Source: Deltaproteobacteria bacterium (GTDB lineage Bacteria > Desulfobacterota > Binatia > DP-6). Taken from it: a DNA stretch of 54,049 nt. Shown here piece after piece: positions 15,683 through 24,923 of this stretch (the stretch's first letter is position 1; the number at the start of each line of letters is the position of its first letter). Position numbers and translations under genes: made by a program. The notes under the pieces are model-generated. The model worked only from the letters and a program-made list of their open reading frames with translations, was not told the origin of the DNA and made no database searches. Where the stretch lies: the NCBI GenBank assembly GCA_005888095.1, contig VBKF01000109.1, positions 1-54,049 of the forward strand, in the 5' to 3' direction.

Positions 15683-18598
15683 GTGGTCGGTCTGCTCTGT
15701 CTCGTGGCTCTCGTGCTCGCAGTCGTCGCCATCCGGCGGTCCGGACCGCGCGGCGCGCTCGCCGAGCGGATCGAGCGGATCGAGCGGCTCGAGCGCGAGG
15801 TGCGGGAGCTGCGCATTCTCCTCGCGGCGTTGCGCCCGGAGGCGGGGGCGGCGCCGGCGGCCGTCGAGCCCGCGCCGATCGCGCCCGCCCCTCCCGCGGC
15901 GCGACCCGTACCCGAGGCAGCGCCGGCACGAGCGGTGGCACCAGCGCCGCCCGCACGCCCGGGGCCGCCACCGCCCGCCGCTGCCGGTGCGCCCTGGGTC
16001 GGCATCGACTGGGAGCGCTGGTTCGGCGTGCGTGCAGCCGCGGTCCTCGGCGGCGTCGCGCTCGCGCTCGCCGGGCTTCTCTTCTTCAAGTACTCGATCG
16101 AGCACGGCCTCATCCCGCCCTGGCTGAGGGTCGTCATCGGCACGCTCGTCGGCGTCGGGTGCATCGCCGGCTCGGAGCGGACGCTCCGGCCGCGCTATGC
16201 CGGCACGGCCAACGCGCTCGCGGGCGCCGGGGTCGTCGTCCTCTACGCCGCTTTCTGGGCGGCGAGCGTCCACTACGGCCTGGTCGGCATCCCGGTGTCG
16301 TTCGTGCTCATGGTCGCCGTGACCGCGGCCTGCTGTGCGCTCTCCTGGCGCCACGCCTCGCAGGTGATCGCGCTCCTCGGCCTGGTGGGCGGCTTCGCGA
16401 CCCCGCTCCTTCTGGCCAGCGGCGCGCACCGGCCGGTCGGGCTGTTCGGCTACGTCCTCCTCCTCGATCTTGGCCTGCTCGTTCTGGCGCGCCAGCGCCG
16501 CTGGCCCCTCCTGACGGTGCTCAGCCTGGCGGCGACGCTCCTCTACGAGGTGCTCTGGATCGGCGGCCGCATGGGTTCCGACCGTCTCTTCCTCGGGCTC
16601 GGCATCCTGGCCGTGTTCGTCTTGCTCTTCGCGCTCGCCCCCGCGCTCGCGCCCGCCGAGGATCGGGCGGAGTGGCTGGCGGCCCGGGCGGCCGCGGTAC
16701 TATTCCCCTTCGCCTTCGCGCTCTACTTCGCGACGAGCGCGCGCTTCGATCCGCACCTGCATCCCGTCGCGCTGCTGCTCCTCCTCCTCTGCACCGCCGC
16801 CGGCTGGATCGGACGGGCGGAGAAGACGTACTGGCTCGGGCTCGGTGCCGCCTCCGCGACGGTCGCCGTGGTCGCCGCGTGGCTGCTCGCGCGCGACCTC
16901 GATGTCGCGCGCGCCCGCGAGGCCGTCATGTGGTGCGTCGTGCTGGCGGCCGCCATGCACGTCTTCGTCGAGTGGGAGCCGGCGCGCGAGGGCGCCGACG
17001 GGCCGGCCCCCGCGGCGCTGGTCGCGAGCGTCGGGCTCCTGGTCGTCCTGATCGGGGGCTCGACGCGCGCCCTTGCCGCGGCGCCGTGGCCGTGGCTGGC
17101 CGCGTTCCTCGGGCTCGGCGCACTCGTGATCCGCCATGCGGTCTTCCCGGGACGGGGGCAGCTGCACGTGGTCGCGGCCGTGGCCGTCGCCATCGGGCTC
17201 GCGACGGTCGAGCGCGTGCACGGACAGCGGCCGGGCTTCCCGCCGCACGCCGTCTACCTCGGCGTCGCGCTCGGCGTCGCGGTCGCGTTCCAGGCCGTTG
17301 CGGTCGCACACCGGTCGCCGAGCGCCCGGCGCTGGGCGGACCACGGCGCCGCGGCGCTCTGCGTGGTGCTCCTCCTCCACCTGATGACCGCACCCGGGAT
17401 CCCGCCGGCGTCGGCATGGCTCTTCCTCGGCGTCACGGGCACGTTCGGTCTCCTGATAGCGCTCGCCGCCACGCGTCTCGGCGCCGGCAGCTGGCTCCTC
17501 GTCGCCGTGCTCGCGACCGCCATCGTGCAGGGCACCTGGACCGTCGACCTGCACGCGCCTGCGGTCGCGACCACGGCCCTCGGGCTCGAGGCGGCGGCCG
17601 TCCTGGTCTTCACCGCCTGGCCGTTCCTGGCCGCGGCGCGCTTCCGGGGCGAGCCCTTCGCGTGGCGGGCGGCCGCGCTCGCGGCTCCGGCCTGGTTCCT
17701 GTCCCTGAGGTCGCTCTTCGTGCTGCGCTTCGGCGACGCGGCGATCGGCCTGCTGCCCGTGTCGCTTGCCGTCGTGTGCTTCGTCGCGGCGCTGCGGGCG
17801 CGCGACCTCTGGCCGGCGTCCGAGCCGCTGCGCACGATGGCGCTCGCCTGGTTCTCCGCCGCCGCCATGGGCTTCGTCACCGTCGCCATCCCGCTCCAGC
17901 TCGAGAAGGAGTGGGTCACGATCGGATGGGCGCTCCAGGGGCTCGCCCTCACCGCGCTCTGGGTGCGGCTCGACCATCCGGGGCTGAAATACTTCGGTCT
18001 CGCCCTGCTGGCGGGGGCGACGGCTCGTCTGCTGAACCCCGCCGTGCTCGGCTACTACCCCCGACCCGCGTTCCGCATCGTCAACTGGCTCATGTACACC
18101 TACCTGGTCCCGGCGGCGGCGCTGCTCGCCACCGCGGCGCTGCTCGAGCCGCGCGAGGCGGCACGCGCGCGTCCGTGGGAACGTGAGCGGTGGTACGCAG
18201 GGGGGTGGCCGATCGCCGCCATCGGGTGCGGCGCGGCCGGCCTGGTCGTGATCTTCGTGTGGATCAACCTCGCCATCGCCGACTGGTTCACCTCCGGCCC
18301 CGTCCTCCGCCTGAGCTTCGAGCGGCTGCCCGCGCGCGATCTCACGACCTCGCTCGCCTGGGCGATCTACGCGCTCGTCCTGCTCGCCGTCGGCATGGGG
18401 CGGGGCCGGATCGGGCTCCGCTGGGCGAGCCTCGGCCTCCTGATGATCACGATCGCGAAGGTCTTCCTGCACGACCTCGGCGAGCTCCGCGATCTCTACC
18501 GCGTGGCGTCGCTGCTCGGGCTCGCGGTCTCGCTCATCGCGGTGTCGCTCGCCTATCAGCGCTTCGTTTTCCGCGACGCGGCGGCGGAGCAGACGTGA
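15683..18598 (+). CDS. DUF2339 polytopic membrane protein
   Basis: A 971-residue integral membrane protein of the DUF2339 family, whose function is unknown. It starts with one hydrophobic segment, a short coiled coil (ERIERIERLEREVRELRILL), an Ala/Pro-rich linker of about 65 residues and then the family hallmark GIDWERWFGVRAAAVLGGVA leading into more than 20 membrane helices. GTG 15683 follows GGAGCGGGGAGG. Its stop overlaps the GTG of the DUF3999 gene (GTGA); I recall these two families as frequent neighbours, which suggests one membrane complex. Possible promoter TACGAT at about 15649. Confidence 0.9.
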   Translation: MVGLLCLVALVLAVVAIRRSGPRGALAERIERIERLEREVRELRILLAALRPEAGAAPAAVEPAPIAPAPPAARPVPEAAPARAVAPAPPARPGPPPPAAAGAPWVGIDWERWFGVRAAAVLGGVALALAGLLFFKYSIEHGLIPPWLRVVIGTLVGVGCIAGSERTLRPRYAGTANALAGAGVVVLYAAFWAASVHYGLVGIPVSFVLMVAVTAACCALSWRHASQVIALLGLVGGFATPLLLASGAHRPVGLFGYVLLLDLGLLVLARQRRWPLLTVLSLAATLLYEVLWIGGRMGSDRLFLGLGILAVFVLLFALAPALAPAEDRAEWLAARAAAVLFPFAFALYFATSARFDPHLHPVALLLLLLCTAAGWIGRAEKTYWLGLGAASATVAVVAAWLLARDLDVARAREAVMWCVVLAAAMHVFVEWEPAREGADGPAPAALVASVGLLVVLIGGSTRALAAAPWPWLAAFLGLGALVIRHAVFPGRGQLHVVAAVAVAIGLATVERVHGQRPGFPPHAVYLGVALGVAVAFQAVAVAHRSPSARRWADHGAAALCVVLLLHLMTAPGIPPASAWLFLGVTGTFGLLIALAATRLGAGSWLLVAVLATAIVQGTWTVDLHAPAVATTALGLEAAAVLVFTAWPFLAAARFRGEPFAWRAAALAAPAWFLSLRSLFVLRFGDAAIGLLPVSLAVVCFVAALRARDLWPASEPLRTMALAWFSAAAMGFVTVAIPLQLEKEWVTIGWALQGLALTALWVRLDHPGLKYFGLALLAGATARLLNPAVLGYYPRPAFRIVNWLMYTYLVPAAALLATAALLEPREAARARPWERERWYAGGWPIAAIGCGAAGLVVIFVWINLAIADWFTSGPVLRLSFERLPARDLTTSLAWAIYALVLLAVGMGRGRIGLRWASLGLLMITIAKVFLHDLGELRDLYRVASLLGLAVSLIAVSLAYQRFVFRDAAAEQT

Positions 18599-20643
18599 CC
18601 CGGCTCGCCGTCGCGCTCGGAACGCTGCTCGCCCTCGCCGCCCATGCCGCCGATCCCGGCGAGGTCGACCTCCGACGCCTCTTCCCCCGCCAGGCCGAGG
18701 TCTACGTCACGCCACCGGGCGGTCTGTCCGAGCTCCGGCTTCCGGCCGAGGTGCTCGCCGCCTGCCGTCCCGACCTTTCCGATCTCCGCCTCTTCGACCG
18801 GCGCGGGCTGGAGATCCCGTACGTCATCGACGCCGGTCCCGAGGCACGGACGCGCGCCGAGGTCGCGGACCGCGTCGAGGCGCAGATTCTGGAGGCGCGC
18901 CGCGAGGAGATCGGCCGGGCCGACGCCCCCGCTCTCCGGCGCGAGGCGTACGTGGTCGTCGCGCCGACCCGGACCACCGAGGTCGGCACGTGGGACCTCG
19001 TCATGGAGACCGACCGGCCGCGCTTCGTGCGCCGGGTGGACGTGCGCGCGGAGGCGGCTGATGGGACCGGCGTGCAGGTGCTCGAGAACGCCTCCGTCTT
19101 CCGTCTCGGCGCGCAGCGCGACAAGACGCGCCTGCCGCTGCCGCCGCTGTCGGGGGCCCGGCTCACCGTGACGGTCGAGGGCGAAGAGGACTTCTACCTC
19201 GAGCCGCGGCTCTTCTTCGAAGGCGCGCACGTCCTCGCGGCGCGCGCCGAGGCGGCGGTCGACCTCGCGGAGGTCGCGCGACAGGACGCCGACGGCCGCA
19301 CGGTTCTCGAGCTCGCCCGGCCGCGAGGTCTGGTGCCCGACGTCCTCCGTCTGCGGACGACGACGGGGAATTTCGACCGCCCGGTCGAGGTGTGGGACGA
19401 AGGGCCGGGGGTCGAGCCCGTTTTGCTCGGTCGCGCCGACGTCTTCCGCGTGCAGGCGCTCGCTCGCGCCGAGGAGCGCGAGGTTTCGCTCCGGGCGGCG
19501 CGGGGCGATCGCCTGCGCGTCGAGATCGTCAACGGAGACAGCGCGGCGCTCGACGCGCTCGAGTTCGAGGCGATCGTGCGCCGGCCATCGTTGATCTTCT
19601 CGCTCGACAGCGACGACGGCGAGGCGCCTGCCGCGACCCTGGCGTTCGGCGGTGGGCGTGCGTACCGCCCGCGATACGACCTGGCCCGCCTTCTCGGCCC
19701 GGCAGGCGCGCGCGCCGGGGCTGCCCTTCGCGACGCCGCGCGAAGCGCGCGGCTCGGCGCCGTCGGCCCGAACCCGATCTTCGACGGGGCACCGGCCCTC
19801 GGCTTCGCGATGCGCGCGGGTGCAGAGGTCGACACGCGTCTCTACGCCCGTCGGCGGCGGATCACGGTCGCGCCGTCGCCCGACGGCCTCTCCCGCCTCT
19901 CGCTCACGGCAGAGGATGTCGCCCACGCGCGCCCGGATCTCGCCGACGTGCGCGTGGTCGACGCGGCGTCGCGGCAGTGGCCGTACCTGCTCGACCGGGA
20001 CGGCGTGGAGCGCTGGGAGAGGGTGTCGGTCGAGGCTCCGATTCGGCGGCAGCGGACCTCTCGCTACCGATTCGGGCTCCGGGCCGCACCCGCGCGTCTC
20101 GATCAGCTCGTGCTCGACGCCGATACGCCCTTCTTCGATCGCGCCTTTCGCCTGGTCGCGACGACGGAGCGTGAGCCCGAGCGCGTGCTCGCCGCGGGCC
20201 GCTTGCGTCAGCCGATCGGCAAGCCCGGTCCGGTGACGATCGCCTTCCCGCCCTCGCGGATCGACGGGCTCGAGCTCGTTGTGGAGGACGGCGACGATGC
20301 GTCGCTCGCATTCCGCGCCGCGCGCGCGCGGCTCCGCCTGCCCGAGGTGTATCTCGCGGCACCGGCGGGCGAGTACTCCCTCCTCGTCGGGGACCCGGAG
20401 GCGACCGCGCCGGATTACGAGCTCGCGCGCATGCGCGACGTCGTCCTCGCGCTGACCAGCGCCCCGGTCGTGACGCAGGCGCCGGGTCCGAATCCCGACT
20501 ACAGCGCGCGTGCCCGCCTGACCAGCGGCGAGCGTCTGCAGGGCACGCTCGCGCAGGCGGTCCTGTGGGCCGTGCTCCTCGCGGCCGTCGCGGTCCTCGT
20601 GCTGCTCACGCTGCGGCTCGCCCGCTCGGGCGACCCCCGCTGA
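18595..20643 (+). CDS. DUF3999 exported, membrane-anchored protein
   Basis: A 682-residue protein with an N-terminal signal sequence (TRLAVALGTLLALAAHAADP), a long beta-rich extracytoplasmic region and one C-terminal membrane helix (AQAVLWAVLLAAVAVLVLL). The repeated pattern LRLPAEVLAACRPDLSDLRL (N-terminal) and SLTAEDVAHARPDLADVRVV (middle) shows two related discoidin-like or carbohydrate-binding-like segments, as in DUF3999 proteins. The function is unknown. GTG 18595 overlaps the upstream DUF2339 stop; the alternative open frame further upstream lies in that gene. Co-translation supports a joint role at the envelope. Confidence 0.86.
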   Translation: MTRLAVALGTLLALAAHAADPGEVDLRRLFPRQAEVYVTPPGGLSELRLPAEVLAACRPDLSDLRLFDRRGLEIPYVIDAGPEARTRAEVADRVEAQILEARREEIGRADAPALRREAYVVVAPTRTTEVGTWDLVMETDRPRFVRRVDVRAEAADGTGVQVLENASVFRLGAQRDKTRLPLPPLSGARLTVTVEGEEDFYLEPRLFFEGAHVLAARAEAAVDLAEVARQDADGRTVLELARPRGLVPDVLRLRTTTGNFDRPVEVWDEGPGVEPVLLGRADVFRVQALARAEEREVSLRAARGDRLRVEIVNGDSAALDALEFEAIVRRPSLIFSLDSDDGEAPAATLAFGGGRAYRPRYDLARLLGPAGARAGAALRDAARSARLGAVGPNPIFDGAPALGFAMRAGAEVDTRLYARRRRITVAPSPDGLSRLSLTAEDVAHARPDLADVRVVDAASRQWPYLLDRDGVERWERVSVEAPIRRQRTSRYRFGLRAAPARLDQLVLDADTPFFDRAFRLVATTEREPERVLAAGRLRQPIGKPGPVTIAFPPSRIDGLELVVEDGDDASLAFRAARARLRLPEVYLAAPAGEYSLLVGDPEATAPDYELARMRDVVLALTSAPVVTQAPGPNPDYSARARLTSGERLQGTLAQAVLWAVLLAAVAVLVLLTLRLARSGDPR

Positions 20644-20705
20644 GAGAGCGCGCGCAGCGGCGCCATCGATCGACCGTCTCCTCGGCCGGGCGCTCGCCCC
20701 CGGCG

Positions 20706-21770
20706 CTAGATGCGCCGGACCCGGAAGACGAGTGTCTCCGAGGCACTCGCGCCGTCGACCGTGCAGGTGACCGAGAAGGTCGCCGTGAACGAGCTGCCGT
20801 CGAAGGGGGAGTAGCGGACGGTGATGGAGCACTCCGGAGAGGCGTAGGCCGCGGCCACCTGCTGGAAGGCGGTGACGACCGCGCGGGCGAAGGCGTGGAT
20901 CCCGAGGTTCGGGAGCGTCGCCAGGGGCGTCTCGGGGATCGACACCACGCCGCTGGCCGCGTAGCTGAGCGCGTAGGTGCCCGTGGGCAGGTTCGCCGGG
21001 AACCCGGGCGGCAGCCCGTTCACCGCCTTCGGACCGTAGTTGAACAGCAGCCGCGTGCTCGACCGCCCGCAGGCCGTGACCGTCACCCGCGCGCCGCCCG
21101 CCTCGTCGCCCATCGTCAGCGCGATGGTGCCGTCCGCGAGTTGGTGCACGGAGCTCAGGTCGACCGCCGTGGCCCCGAACTGGTTCTCGACGACGAGCGT
21201 CGGGGTCTCGGTGCAGGGCGCGCCGTCGGGGCCGAGCACCCGGAAGGTGACCTGATCGCCCGGATGGTGGAAGCCGGCGGTACGGGAGTTCGTCTCGACC
21301 AGGATGGGCTTACCGGCGAGCGCGGCGACGCGCATGCTTCCCGAGTACGCGACCCGCAGGACGCGCATCCTGCGGCTCGCGCGCGTCACCGGACTGTCCA
21401 GCGCCGCCTGAGCGTGCTCGAGGACTCGCTGCAGCGCCCCGAGCCGCCCGGCGAGCCTGCGCGCCAGTGGCCCAAGCTCCTGCGCGGCGGCGGGGTCCCG
21501 GGCGAGCGTCACGAGCTGGGGGAGGAGGCCCCGGGCATCGGCCAGGCTCGCGGAAGCGGCGGCCGTGTCCTGCGAGAGCGCGGCGGCCGACGCCATGCCG
21601 ACCCGCTCGACGAGCGCGTCGAGATCTGCCCGGAGGGTCGATCCGACCTGCGCCCGGGCGGAGGCGACAGCGAAGAGGACCGCCGCCACGAGGGCCGCGA
21701 GCGCTGCCCTCGTCCGTTGACCATTTCGCGCGCACGTCGTGCTTCGTAGCCGTCCCATGGGCTGAAGCAT
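20706..21770 (-). CDS. Exported hypothetical protein
   Basis: A 354-residue secreted protein I do not recognise. The signal peptide runs to about residue 41 (AALAALVAAVLFAVASARAQ). Residues about 45-125 are Ala/Leu-rich helices (a likely helical bundle). The rest is beta-rich, including AGFHHPGDQVTFRVLGPDG, which looks like an immunoglobulin-like or carbohydrate-binding strand set, and a C-terminal domain ending VDGASASETLVFRVRRI. Starts at 21770 or 21758 both keep the signal peptide. It lies downstream of the FtsX-type permease on the same strand with an 87-bp gap. Confidence 0.72.
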   Translation of the reverse strand: MLQPMGRLRSTTCARNGQRTRAALAALVAAVLFAVASARAQVGSTLRADLDALVERVGMASAAALSQDTAAASASLADARGLLPQLVTLARDPAAAQELGPLARRLAGRLGALQRVLEHAQAALDSPVTRASRRMRVLRVAYSGSMRVAALAGKPILVETNSRTAGFHHPGDQVTFRVLGPDGAPCTETPTLVVENQFGATAVDLSSVHQLADGTIALTMGDEAGGARVTVTACGRSSTRLLFNYGPKAVNGLPPGFPANLPTGTYALSYAASGVVSIPETPLATLPNLGIHAFARAVVTAFQQVAAAYASPECSITVRYSPFDGSSFTATFSVTCTVDGASASETLVFRVRRI

Positions 21771-21857
21771 CGGCCGGATCGCCCCTGGACTTGAGTCTCC
21801 GTCCCGGGCGAGCGGTCACGCCGGGACCATGCGAAACGCCCGGCGGCCGATCCGGCA

Positions 21858-24428
21858 TCACCCCTCGCGCAGCGCCTCGACCACCGGCAGCCGTGCGATC
21901 CAGCGCGCCGGCAGCGCCCCCGCCGGGACGCTCACCAGGAAAGCGGCCAGCGCCGCGGCGGGGAGGCTCGCCGCGGCGAAGTGGAAGTCGACGTCCCAGC
22001 CGAGCTGATAGGCGAAGTTGACCCGCACCCAGAGGAGGGCGAGCGCCGCGCCCATGGCGACGCCGCCCGCGAGGCCGAGGAGGCCGACGCCCGCCGCTTC
22101 GGCGACGACGGAACGCGCGACCTGCCCGCGCGTGGCGCCGGCGGCGCGGAGGAGCGCGAGCTCACGGCGGCGGTCGAGCGACACCGCGATCAGGGCCTCG
22201 GCGAGGCCGAGTCCCGCGACGACGAGCGGCAGCACCTCGAGGGCGCGCGTGAAGCGGAAGGCGCGGCGCACGGCGTCCTGGTGGTAGGCGTAGAGCTCGC
22301 GCTGGGTGAGCACCTTGAGGCCCTCCTCGGCGCCGACGCCGCCGGCGATCGCGCGCCGGACGGCCGCGGCGTCGACGCCGGGCCCGAGCGTCACGTGGAA
22401 CCGATTGACGGCGCGGTCCCCCCACCAGCTCTGGTAGGTGGCACGCGAGAGGACGATGCTGCCGCGCGGCGAGACGTAATCGACGACGACGCCGGCAACG
22501 GGCGCGGTGAAGGCACCTGCCGGCGTCGGGACGCGCAGCGTGGACCCCACCCCGACGCGGAACTGGCGAGCGAAGTTCCGCGAGACGAGAGCGGCGGTCC
22601 CGGCGCGCACGGCGGCGAGCGCGGTCGCCGGATCGCCCGCGGCGAACGTGAAGTCGCCGGCGCGCTCCTGCGCGAAGGCGCCGTCGTCGAGCGAGTCGAC
22701 GCTGATGCGGCTGCCGTCGTACTCCTGCTCGGCGAGGCGCAGGCGCTCGACGCGCGCCACCCCGGGCACCGCGAGCAGCCGCGCCGCCAGCGACTCGTCC
22801 ACCGGCGTCTCGATCCACCCCGTGGTCGCCGCCGACGCGACGACGAGGTCGGCGCGCACCTGGTGGCGGATGAAGTCGAGCACCGACTGCTCGAAGCTGC
22901 GCGCGAGGGTGCCGGACATGAGCATCAGCCCGAGGCCCAGCGCCAGGACACCCGCGGCGAGCGCGAGCTGGTCAGGGATACGGAGGAGCCGGTCGACGGC
23001 GAGCCGTCCGGCGAAGCCGAGCCAGCGGCGGAGCGGCGTGAGCAGGGCGGTCGCGATGGAATCCGCCCGTCGCATGAACAGGATGACCAGCGCGAAGTCG
23101 GCCGCGACGGCGGCGAGGTTGCCGCTCCACGGCGAGTCGAGCCACACCTCGCCCGACAATCCCGCGCCGGTGATCGCGAGCGCGGCGGCGAGGCTGCCGG
23201 ACGCGGGCCAGCGGCGGGACGCGAGTGGCGGGTCGCCGCGCCGCACGGCCGCCAGCGGCTCGACGCGCAGCGCTTCGCGAGCGGGAAGCCAGCCGGCGAG
23301 GAGCGCCGCACCGATCCCGCTGGCGAGACCGAGGCCGAGGGTCGCCGGCGACAGGGCGAGGCCGGCGGTGAAGATCTTCATCGAGAAGACGAGCTCTGCC
23401 GATTCACTGACGCTGCGGAGGAGGAGCCGGCCGAGCCCCACCCCGAGCGGTACCCCGACGGCGGCCCCGACCGCCCCCAGGGCGAGCGCCTCGCCGAGGA
23501 CGAGACGCAGCACGTGCCGCCGCACGGCGCCCACGCAGCGGAGGAGGCCGATCTCGCGGCGGCGCGCGGCCACCGAGGTGCCGACCGCGCTGCCGGCGAC
23601 GAACACCGCCGCGAGCAGCGCCAGGCCCGAGATGCCCGAGAGGAGCGTGCGATAGGAGCGCAGGTAGCGCTCGATCTGCTCGCCGCGACGCGCGGGGGGC
23701 ACGGCTTCGAGCCCCGGCCAGGACGCCAGCGCCCTGTTCATCGCCCGCGCCGCGTCCTCGACCGCCACGCCCGGGAGGAGCGTCACGTCGACCTGGTCCA
23801 CGAGCCGGTCTCGGCCGAGCACCACCTGTGCACCCACCACGTCCATCAGGAGGAGGTTGCCGCCGTAGGCGCGCCCGACGCCGCCCGGCGGCAGGATGCC
23901 GCGCACGGTGAAGGTCCGGATGCCGGCGGGCGTGCGCAGCCGGAGGTGCGCCCCGGCGCCGATGCGCAGTCGAGATGCGAAGCCGTCGGTCAGGATCACG
24001 CTGTACGGGTCGACGAGGAAGGAGAGGGGATCGTCGACGACGTGGTCGCCGGCCTTGACGAGGTGCAGCGTCCTGATCGCGTGCCCGTCGGTCACGTCGG
24101 CCGCGAACACGGCGAGCGCCTCGCCGGCCGCGGGCGCGTCGACGGCGTAGAACGTGGCGGTGACGATCGGCACGGCGTGGTCGACGCCGGGCAGCGCCCG
24201 CAGCCGCTCGGCGACGGTCTCGGGAAAGGGTCCGGGCCCCCGCACCTGGAGGGCCGCCGTGCCCGCCAGGTCCTCGATCGCCTCGGTGAAGGCGGCCAGC
24301 GTGCTCGCGTTGATCACCCGGATGGCGACCACGAGCGCGACGCCCAGCCCGACTCCCGCGGCAGTGAGCGCGCCACGCGCGCCGTGGGCCCGGAGCTGGC
24401 GGCGGGCGAGCAGCACGACGGCGCCCAT
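21858..24428 (-). CDS. Large FtsX-type ABC transporter permease without adjacent ATPase
   Basis: An 856-residue permease with two FtsX halves, the architecture of YbbP/AttG-like or LolCE-fused permeases that pull lipids or lipoproteins out of the inner membrane. The first helix is RGALTAAGVGLGVALVVAIR. Periplasmic domains lie at about 45-245 and 535-700. FtsX blocks occur at about 265-395 (AARRREIGLLRCVGAVRRHV) and 745-850 (SLDRRRELALLRAAGATRGQ). Neither the upstream nor the downstream gene encodes a nucleotide-binding subunit, although this family needs one. It may share the ATPase of another locus. It is divergent from the dodecin operon, with 69 bp between starts. Confidence 0.9.
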   Translation of the reverse strand: MGAVVLLARRQLRAHGARGALTAAGVGLGVALVVAIRVINASTLAAFTEAIEDLAGTAALQVRGPGPFPETVAERLRALPGVDHAVPIVTATFYAVDAPAAGEALAVFAADVTDGHAIRTLHLVKAGDHVVDDPLSFLVDPYSVILTDGFASRLRIGAGAHLRLRTPAGIRTFTVRGILPPGGVGRAYGGNLLLMDVVGAQVVLGRDRLVDQVDVTLLPGVAVEDAARAMNRALASWPGLEAVPPARRGEQIERYLRSYRTLLSGISGLALLAAVFVAGSAVGTSVAARRREIGLLRCVGAVRRHVLRLVLGEALALGAVGAAVGVPLGVGLGRLLLRSVSESAELVFSMKIFTAGLALSPATLGLGLASGIGAALLAGWLPAREALRVEPLAAVRRGDPPLASRRWPASGSLAAALAITGAGLSGEVWLDSPWSGNLAAVAADFALVILFMRRADSIATALLTPLRRWLGFAGRLAVDRLLRIPDQLALAAGVLALGLGLMLMSGTLARSFEQSVLDFIRHQVRADLVVASAATTGWIETPVDESLAARLLAVPGVARVERLRLAEQEYDGSRISVDSLDDGAFAQERAGDFTFAAGDPATALAAVRAGTAALVSRNFARQFRVGVGSTLRVPTPAGAFTAPVAGVVVDYVSPRGSIVLSRATYQSWWGDRAVNRFHVTLGPGVDAAAVRRAIAGGVGAEEGLKVLTQRELYAYHQDAVRRAFRFTRALEVLPLVVAGLGLAEALIAVSLDRRRELALLRAAGATRGQVARSVVAEAAGVGLLGLAGGVAMGAALALLWVRVNFAYQLGWDVDFHFAAASLPAAALAAFLVSVPAGALPARWIARLPVVEALREG

Positions 24429-24497
24429 GAGCGGCGCGAGTATGGCGGTGGCGGCTCGGTTGCGCCAGATCGGGAATGTCTGTTAGGCGAGACCCGA

Positions 24498-24698
24498 GTG
24501 GCGGTCGCGCGGGTCACCGAGATCAGGGCCTCCTCGCCCGACGGCTTCCGGGAAGCCGTCGAGGAAGGTGTGGAGCGGGCCGCGCGCACCCTGCGCAACA
24601 TCACCGGGCTCGAGGTGGTGAAGAAGCGGGTCAAGGTCGAGCGCGGGCTGATCGTCGAGTACCGGGTCGACATGAAGGTGGTCTTCGTGCTCGAGTGA
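24498..24698 (+). CDS. Dodecin-family protein (copy 1)
   Basis: A 66-residue beta-alpha-beta-beta protein of the dodecin family, which forms hollow 12-mers that bind flavins or related ligands. Strand 1 is AVARVTEIRASS, the helix is GFREAVEEGVERAARTLRNI, and strands 2 and 3 include KVERGLIVEYRVDMKVVFVL. The flavin-stacking Trp of characterised dodecins (in the 'DWFEV' segment) is Gly here (ITGLEV), so canonical flavin binding is unlikely. GTG 24498 is chosen because it gives the usual MAVARVT start. It is followed 12 bp later by a paralogue; both head the WS/DGAT-hopanoid operon. Confidence 0.86.
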   Translation: MAVARVTEIRASSPDGFREAVEEGVERAARTLRNITGLEVVKKRVKVERGLIVEYRVDMKVVFVLE

Positions 24699-24710
24699 GG
24701 AGCGGTCGAG

Positions 24711-24917
24711 ATGGCAGTCGCACGCATCACGCAGATCATCGGCGCCTCGCCGCACAGCTGGGAGGACGCGGTCCGCAACGCCCTCGAGCGGGCCAACAAG
24801 ACGCTGCGCGGCATCACCGGCATCGAGGTCATCAAGGAGAACGCGGCGGTCGAGAACGGCAAGATCGCCGAGTACCGGGCCACCGTGCAGGTCACGTTCG
24901 TGCTGGAAGGCACCTGA
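24711..24917 (+). CDS. Dodecin-family protein (copy 2)
   Basis: A 68-residue dodecin paralogue of the preceding gene, clearly a tandem duplication (both begin MAVAR and share the TLR-ITG-EV core). The amphipathic helix is SWEDAVRNALERANKTLRGI and the last strand is YRATVQVTFVLEGT. As in copy 1, the flavin-stacking Trp is replaced by Gly (ITGIEV). SD-like GGAGCGG lies 6 bp before the ATG. The two could form mixed dodecamers. It ends 6 bp before the WS/DGAT gene, so co-expression is likely. The role in this operon is unknown. Confidence 0.92.
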   Translation: MAVARITQIIGASPHSWEDAVRNALERANKTLRGITGIEVIKENAAVENGKIAEYRATVQVTFVLEGT

Positions 24918-24923
24918 GCCGCC

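Noticed and set aside
15643-18186. An 847-codon plus-strand frame overlapping the DUF2339 gene in another frame
   Set aside because: The translation is Arg/Ala/Gly-rich noise; the overlapping DUF2339 frame has clear membrane helices and the family motif.
21981-24698. A 905-codon plus-strand frame opposite the FtsX permease
   Set aside because: Its body is low-complexity antisense sequence (Arg/Glu/Asp/Gly-rich). Only its last 66 codons, the dodecin, are real.
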